Assembly (NCBI GenBank): GCA_052315415.1
Contig: JBLSDH010000019.1
Coordinates: 1 to 19,758 of the forward strand
From: Cuniculiplasma sp052315415
Lineage (GTDB): Archaea; Thermoplasmatota; Thermoplasmata; Thermoplasmatales; Thermoplasmataceae
Reading direction: 5' to 3'
Length of the DNA: 19,758 nt
Below, piece after piece: positions 15,514 to 19,758 of the stretch; positions within the stretch are counted from its first letter, which is position 1; every line of letters starts with the position of its first letter. The translations under genes and the position numbers were made by a program. The notes below the pieces were generated by a model. It ran no database searches and was not told where the DNA came from. It worked only from the letters and a program-made list of their open reading frames with translations.

Positions 15514-16159
15514 GTGGCGATCCGGCGGTCCTAGTGGCATATGTTGTGCAGTGCACGTGCACAGGGCAGTCCAAGCATCTAGGATTCTTTGGCGTACAGA
15601 TCAGAGAGGCAAGATCGATCATGGAATAGGCAAATGTCACAGGATCTGAGTTGTTCAAGAGCCTGGAATAGACCTCTCTGATTCTCCTGTCCTTCCTCCT
15701 ACTATCTGTGACTGTCTCGCCGTTGATCCTGCATATGACCCGGAGGGTGTTCGTGTCTATCAGCACCTCACGTGATCCACCAGCAAACAGGCTGACGGCC
15801 GATGATATGTAATCACCCACTCCTGGTAGCGAGAGCAGGTCGCTCTTGTTCACCGGAATTTTACCATGAAATCTCTCTACAATATCGATGAATGACTCTT
15901 TCAGCAGTTTAGATCTCCATCTCAGTCCGAGGGAATCCATTATATCTGCCACCTCCATCATGTCTGCCCCGACAAGAGATTCAGCGTCCGGGAACCTCTC
16001 CAGAAATCTTTCATACACGGGGACGACGTTCTCAGCCCTCGTTCTGTGCAGCATGACTTCCGCTATGAAGATCCTGTACGGATCATCGACTCCCCTCCAC
16101 GGGAACCTGCGTCCGTTCACCCTCCACCAGTCAATGAGCCTCTGCGAGAAATCCGACAG
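15491..16159 (-). CDS. HhH-GPD DNA glycosylase, thymine-DNA-glycosylase-like
   Basis: The enzyme belongs to the MutY/EndoIII superfamily. In 222-residue numbering it shows the MutY-like opening LIDWWRVNGRRFPWR, the helix-hairpin-helix LPGVGDYISSAV with Tyr (Y117) where EndoIII has its catalytic Lys, the catalytic Asp (D135) in LIDTNTLRV, and a 4Fe-4S cluster motif C-x6-C-x2-C-x5-C (C188, C195, C198, C204). The Tyr is the hallmark of the Mig-type mismatch glycosylases that remove T from T:G pairs. Paired with a cytosine methyltransferase, it should correct deaminated 5-methylcytosine. The start is a probable CTG at 16157-16159. The first normal start, GTG 16120, would cut off the conserved N-terminal helix. 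Confidence 0.87.
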   Translation of the reverse strand: MSDFSQRLIDWWRVNGRRFPWRGVDDPYRIFIAEVMLHRTRAENVVPVYERFLERFPDAESLVGADMMEVADIMDSLGLRWRSKLLKESFIDIVERFHGKIPVNKSDLLSLPGVGDYISSAVSLFAGGSREVLIDTNTLRVICRINGETVTDSRRKDRRIREVYSRLLNNSDPVTFAYSMIDLASLICTPKNPRCLDCPVHVHCTTYATRTAGSPLKADRHR

Positions 16160-16163
16160 CCTC

Positions 16164-16170
16164 TCACCTC
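16164..16170 (-). promoter_or_regulatory. Ribosome-binding site supporting a CTG start
   Basis: GAGGTGA (minus strand), complementary to the archaeal 16S rRNA 3' end, lies 4 bases before the CTG at 16157-16159 and overlaps the methyltransferase stop. No ATG, GTG or TTG in the glycosylase frame occurs until 16120, which itself has no properly spaced site. Confidence 0.5.
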
Positions 16171-17089
16171 AGAGCCACTTTTCAATTGCCGATGCCATAG
16201 CCTTGGAGAACACTGGACTGACCGAATCAACCAGCATCTGATAGCGGAGGCCCATTCCCAAGCCGGCAGGGAAGGAGAACTCATGGTTGAAACCCAAAAT
16301 CCGCGAAACCTCAAGAACGGAGACGGTTCTCGGATCTTTGCTGTCCACCCCGTGATCCGGATGGAGTATGTAGGTTTTCATAACATTGCCGAATGAAGGG
16401 GCTGGCATGTCCCAGTCAAGCACCTTCCACCCGAACTTACCGGACAGATACTTATCCCTGTATTTCGCTATGGTTCTCAGATAGGGCCAGACATGGTCCG
16501 CGATCTCGTCCCTCTGCTTCTCCCTGAGGTCATATATCACCCCGCTAACGCTGGTGGGAGATTTTCTGTACTCATCAATGCTCTGTAGAATCTCTTCTGC
16601 GGAACCGTATGATACGCCGATCGCTACGAGCCTCTTTCTTGAGGTTGCAGCACCGAAGTCTGAGTACCTTAATATCCTGTATGATACCGAATAGCCCGCC
16701 TCCATGGCCCTGTCCAGTTGGACACTGAACTCAGGATCCCTCTGCAGCAGGGGCACGTTCTCGAGCACGAACACGGCTGGCCTTATTGTAAGAACGTGGT
16801 CGAAGAACCTGCTGAGGAGGGCAAAATCCCGGTGTGCCGACCCTCTCCTAGATCGGTTCACGGCAGACCAAGGCCTGCAAGGAGGACCACCGACGACCAC
16901 ATCAAAGTCTCCGGACACGATCTCCCTGAACAGATCCTTCAAAATGAAATTGTTTTTGTTCAGGGCACTGTAGACAAGTCCGACACGGGGATCGATATCA
17001 ACACCGGTAACATCAAATCTGGCGGGTGCAAAACCGGACGACAATCCACCCATCCCAGAGAACAGATCCAGAACCTTGAACTTACCCAT
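16169..17089 (-). CDS. DNA (cytosine-5-)-methyltransferase
   Basis: This 306-residue enzyme methylates C5 of cytosine in a specific site using S-adenosylmethionine. Motif I is LDLFSGMGGLSSGF, motif IV is GGPPCRPWS with nucleophile C71, motif VI is LENVP (E110), motif VIII is AATSRKRL, motif IX is RTVSVLEVSRILGF, and motif X has a diverged YQMLVDSVSP. The target recognition region is short, so the site recognised is not predictable. Three in-frame ATGs are possible (17110, 17098, 17089). The TATA box at 17111-17118 puts the transcript start close to 17089, so I chose the third, giving a leaderless message starting MGKFKVLDLF. It is followed directly by the glycosylase gene. Confidence 0.92.
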   Translation of the reverse strand: MGKFKVLDLFSGMGGLSSGFAPARFDVTGVDIDPRVGLVYSALNKNNFILKDLFREIVSGDFDVVVGGPPCRPWSAVNRSRRGSAHRDFALLSRFFDHVLTIRPAVFVLENVPLLQRDPEFSVQLDRAMEAGYSVSYRILRYSDFGAATSRKRLVAIGVSYGSAEEILQSIDEYRKSPTSVSGVIYDLREKQRDEIADHVWPYLRTIAKYRDKYLSGKFGWKVLDWDMPAPSFGNVMKTYILHPDHGVDSKDPRTVSVLEVSRILGFNHEFSFPAGLGMGLRYQMLVDSVSPVFSKAMASAIEKWL

Positions 17090-17110
17090 CTTAGACATTA
17101 TGCATTCCAT

Positions 17111-17118
17111 TTATAAAA
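17111..17118 (-). promoter_or_regulatory. TATA box of the methyltransferase-glycosylase operon
   Basis: TTTATAAA-like sequence (CTTTTATAAATGG context, minus strand) is centred about 25 bases upstream of the ATG at 17089, matching a leaderless archaeal promoter. It directly abuts the first in-frame ATG, which argues against that ATG as the start. Confidence 0.5.
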
Positions 17119-17178
17119 GATTGAAGCCAGACCCGTCGCACATCGATGGATGTCAGACGCCTAGATTGGCGAAATTCC

Positions 17179-17569
17179 TTATGAGATCTCTAAGCGCATC
17201 GCAATGTCCTTTCCCACCCGAGGCTCTCCGAACGTCCAAAGGACGAATTCGTCTTAGTTTATGTTCAGAAGATATTTTCCCCTGACATTGTACATAAGGT
17301 TTTTCATGTCTTCGTGATCGCCCTCTTTCAACTCATAGTTTTATAATTCCTTAATATTATGGTAGGGCGGATCCAGATAAAAGAAGGAACCTTCAGAATC
17401 GTGCCTTCTTATTGCTTCGCGGAAATCCAATTTTTGATTGTCCACATCTTTAAGTGGTCATAACAGGCATCTATCGCCTTCCCTATATTTGCAAGCGTTG
17501 CACTCTTATTCCTCCTGACTGGATAATAGAAAATAGCCCACAAGATCCATACAGACCATCAACATTCAT
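17179..17569 (-). pseudogene. D12-class N6-adenine DNA methylase remnant
   Basis: The minus strand encodes broken pieces of a Dam-like (D12) adenine methyltransferase. An upstream frame gives WAIFYYPVRRNKSATLANIG followed by KAIDACYDHLK. After a one-base loss near 17447-17450 the frame continues DVDNQKLDFREAIRRHDSEG and FFYLDPPYHNIKEL, containing the catalytic DPPY motif (17362-17373). After an in-frame TAA (17341-17343) it reads on as NYELKEGDHEDMKNLMYNV and GKYLLNIN, then a second TAA (17254-17256), then DEFVLWTFGEP and a final stop. The N-terminal SAM-binding motif is missing. Several independent lesions make this a clear pseudogene. It lies just after the truncated adenine-type gene. Confidence 0.8.
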
Positions 17570-19440
17570 TTATAGCCGCTGTCCAGCATGGGATACCTGG
17601 CCTTCCTAGCACAGATGCTTATGAGCTTCTTTCTGTATTTCTCGTTGTCCGATATGCTGTTAATTTCCTCTATTATGAGCTTCCACCAGCCCTCAAGATC
17701 CGCCTCGAATTCTAAAAGTACAGATCTAGGATCTTTCGGTACAGGTATGGTATCAAGCCCTCTGGCTGCACAGTAATAGACGTACCGAGCCATTTCCTTA
17801 CTATCAAAGTATTGCTTCTTTCCGTCAATGGAAACCTACGGGCCTTTTAGGTCCATTCCATGTGACACCTTTGTTCCTTTCCCCAACTTTATGGTCGATA
17901 CCGAGCTTGGCACGTAATCATACGGAAAGTCCTTGACGTTTATCTTATGTATTACTTCATCAGCGACCTTTGACAGCGATACTGTTCCCTTCTCGTTTGT
18001 GGTTTTTTCGCTCTTGGCTCTGTCCAGCCTCTCTCTGACAAGTCGAACAACTCTCGGATAGTAAGATAAGAGGAATCTGTCAGGATCCTTAAAGCCAATA
18101 GCCCTAAGTAATGTCCTATCAAGATCCAGACGATCAGGCATAACCCTGCTTAGATCGAACTCACCGGTCATATTCCATATTTCATCGAAGACCGAACCGA
18201 TCTTCCTTTTTTCCATAATTCCCATTATGCTCTCAAGCTTCGAATAATATGGGCTCATTATCTCTGGATTTGGGACAAGAAGCTTCTTGACCTCATAAAC
18301 CATGAATCCTGCTGCGCCCCCGCTATAGTTCCTGCCGTACAGATCAGGATAAAGATAGCTGAGGGTGGAATTCAGAAAAGAGTAAATTGCTGTAATATCA
18401 CTGGAATATTTTTCAAGCATTTTACTGAAGTATAAAGTATGATCCAGTAAATGGCCGGTCTTGGGAAACATGAAATTTGAGGAAAAGTACATCGTAAAGG
18501 CCATGTCTGGGTATACTATCGGCGACAGCTTCCACCATTGGTTACGGGCTTTGCAGGTAGGTCTTTCCGGGTACGGTTCACCTAGAGGATTCTTCTCACC
18601 ATAATCGATGTATTCAAGGGCATGCCTTTTTATCTTGCTTCTGTCCGTCTCTCCTATCAGAACAACATATTTTTTCGTGGGTTCATTGAACACCATCTTT
18701 CAAATCTGGGTGAATCCCTTCGGGCTCTTCAGTATGGGCATAAGGTATTCCTTCTCCATGAGATGCACCGCTCCTAATCCGTCCTTTATGACCCTTATCC
18801 TCTCCTTTTCTCCCCTGCGCAGTCCGAACAGATCTTTGAGTTCCTCATCTGAATAGTCATATGTGATATCCTCCACGTAGAAGAAATTGTTTGCTCCGGT
18901 TGTGAATCCACGTTGGACATCCATAACCTTCTCCAGTGGCACCATGTTCCTGTTGTTAACTATCTCGAAGAATTCATCAGGGGGTCTAAGGTATGGGAAG
19001 AACCTGCTCTTCATGACGTCGTCGAGGTCGATATTGCCCTGCCTGACTTCGCGCATGACCGTTATGCCCTCCACGGATATTCCTCTCTCCAGGCTTCCCG
19101 CGATCTTCAGGGCGTCTTCTATATCCTTTACGATGTCCGATATCCTCCTGTTTATCCTCACAAACTTTATTCTGTTGTTCTCCCTCGTATCTTCGTCTTC
19201 CGTCCTCTCTAGGATGGTTATTACTGTGTTCACCATCGCGTCCTCGAACCACCTCTCAACCGATGAATCTACCACGTACATTATCCTGAAGTATCTGTTA
19301 AGGTACTTCTTGAACCCCTGACCGTATTCCATGTTCAGCCAGGTATCTGATGTGGGGAAGCCGACTCTGGATCTTTCCCTGAGGAACGGAAGCAGGTAAT
19401 ACCAGAAATAGATGTGGAAATCCGCGCCATTGTCTGGCAT
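17566..19440 (-). pseudogene. Truncated TaqI/Eco57I-like methylase or type IIG protein, two in-frame stops
   Basis: A single frame of about 625 codons runs from 19440 to 17566, interrupted by TGA at 18700-18702 and TAG at 17836-17838. The first part (YYLLPFLRERSRVGFPTSDT followed by WLNMEYGQGFKKYL) matches the region just after the NPPY motif of N6-adenine/N4-cytosine methylases, and FTTGANNFFYV, the YVVLIGETD strand and PERPTCKARNQWWKLSP match the TaqI-like target recognition domain. The SAM-binding and NPPY motifs are absent: the frame starts abruptly at ATG 19440 where GC falls. The remainder resembles type IIG C-termini. The gene is probably dead. Recoding of the stops is possible but unlikely. 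Confidence 0.75.
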
Positions 19441-19621
19441 ATAAAAATATTTCTCATCCTTTGATTTATTTATTAGTCAAATATCTTTTTAATATAATTT
19501 TTGGAATTTAAAATATTTTAGTGAAAAAAATTAACATTTACCTATAAATTCTTTTATTCTAATTATAACCTAAAACATTTCAAATTAATTTTTATCTTTT
19601 ATTACTGGCATGATTATTCAT
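19441..19621. other. AT-rich intergenic sequence between the pseudogene and an insertion sequence
   Basis: I see no gene. The minus-strand frame of the pseudogene stays open for about 12 further codons beyond 19440 but loses its compositional and family character. The stretch is markedly more AT-rich than the island, so 19440 is probably the deletion or insertion boundary. Confidence 0.5.
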
Positions 19622-19641
19622 AGTGTCCCAAATGTTGTGTA
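19622..19641 (-). repeat. Terminal inverted repeat of an insertion sequence
   Basis: AGTGTCCCAAATGTTGTGTA lies two bases outside the transposase stop codon. Its minus-strand counterpart at 164-183 agrees at 17 of 20 positions. The AGTGTCC opening is typical of IS256-type ends (from general knowledge). Confidence 0.5.
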
Positions 19642-19642
19642 T

Positions 19643-19758
19643 TTATAAAGGATACCTCCTTTGGAACATTTCCTTAATCTCATCAATGCATTTATAATAT
19701 CCCCTCAATGATCTCATTGACCATTTGTCATTTATCTCTGCTGCTCTCAGATAAATGA
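19643..19758 (-). CDS. Transposase, 3' part (IS256/mutator-like)
   Basis: The minus-strand frame enters from beyond the window and ends with TAA at 19643-19645. The 38 visible residues (IYLRAAEINDKWSMRSLRGY followed by YKCIDEIKEMFQRRYPL) have the charged, aromatic pattern with KW...R...G......EMF..RY that ends IS256 (mutator-type) transposases. The stop is immediately inside a terminal repeat, the normal layout. Family assignment from such a short tail is tentative. The rest of the element lies to the right of the window. Confidence 0.5.
   Translation of the reverse strand, partial: IYLRAAEINDKWSMRSLRGYYKCIDEIKEMFQRRYPL

Larger units (their letters stand above)
7503..19440. mobile_element. 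Putative tRNA-Asp-integrated element or defence island
   Basis: The stretch is bounded on the left by tRNA-Asp and an integrase that overlaps it. On the right it ends where GC drops and an adenine methylase-like gene is truncated. The content is all accessory: recombinase, small regulators, restriction-like system, broken methylases. I could not see a second copy of the tRNA 3' end in the window, so the right attachment site may lie beyond it, or the region may be a mosaic of separate insertions. The limits are inference. Confidence 0.45.

Noticed and set aside
17836..18702. TAG and TGA read as pyrrolysine or selenocysteine codons
   Set aside because: Both in one gene, next to another gene full of lesions and with the catalytic N-terminus missing; decay is the simpler reading.
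7576..19758. Second copy of the tRNA-Asp 3' end marking the right attachment site
   Set aside because: I looked for the T-arm and acceptor sequence by eye and did not find it within the window.
1..19758. CRISPR array or rRNA gene
   Set aside because: No regularly spaced repeats and no rRNA-like conserved sequence were seen on either strand.

Overview
The window reads as an AT-rich archaeal chromosome, most likely a Thermoplasmatales-type euryarchaeon (inference). It has TATA-box promoters with short or absent leaders, tRNA genes without encoded CCA, a TrmB-family regulator, a tRNA-linked XerA/Int-type recombinase, and GGTGA-type ribosome-binding sites on the genes that have a leader. No taxonomic search was possible.

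Positions 1-7500 are ordinary chromosomal sequence at low GC. They hold a possible insertion-sequence edge (1-183), tRNA-Thr(CGT), a DUF1015 protein whose stop codon lies inside that tRNA, endonuclease IV (nfo) coupled to a TrmB-type regulator, an unrecognised helical protein, tRNA-Gln(CTG), a GNAT acetyltransferase, a small protein with two identical-pattern zinc fingers, a 50-residue two-span membrane protein, and two paralogous winged-helix proteins.

Positions 7503-19440 look like an integrated element or defence island. tRNA-Asp(GTC) is overlapped antisense by a tyrosine recombinase gene. Next come a three-gene overlapping mini-operon (ribbon-helix-helix protein, 83-residue protein, 30-residue membrane peptide), a winged-helix protein with zinc-binding motifs, and an unknown charged 210-residue protein. 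From about 10380 the GC content rises sharply and a restriction-like system begins: a GHKL/MORC-MutL-like ATPase, a Z1-domain superfamily II helicase and a PD-(D/E)XK nuclease on the + strand, meeting a cytosine-5 DNA methyltransferase and a thymine-DNA-glycosylase-like HhH protein on the - strand. I expect the methyltransferase to mark self DNA, the glycosylase to repair T:G mismatches left by deaminated 5-methylcytosine, and the ATPase, helicase and nuclease to act on unmodified DNA. This agrees with the gene neighbourhoods described for prokaryotic MutL/MORC-type restriction systems (established in outline, applied here by inference).

Behind the cytosine methyltransferase are remains of two adenine-type modification genes. 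One is a D12-class adenine methylase with a frameshift and two internal stops. The other is a TaqI/Eco57I-like protein with two in-frame stops that has lost its catalytic N-terminus. Downstream of 19440 the DNA is AT-rich again and ends in the 3' part of a transposase gene whose terminal repeat matches the one near position 183. The window therefore lies between two same-family insertion sequences in the same orientation.
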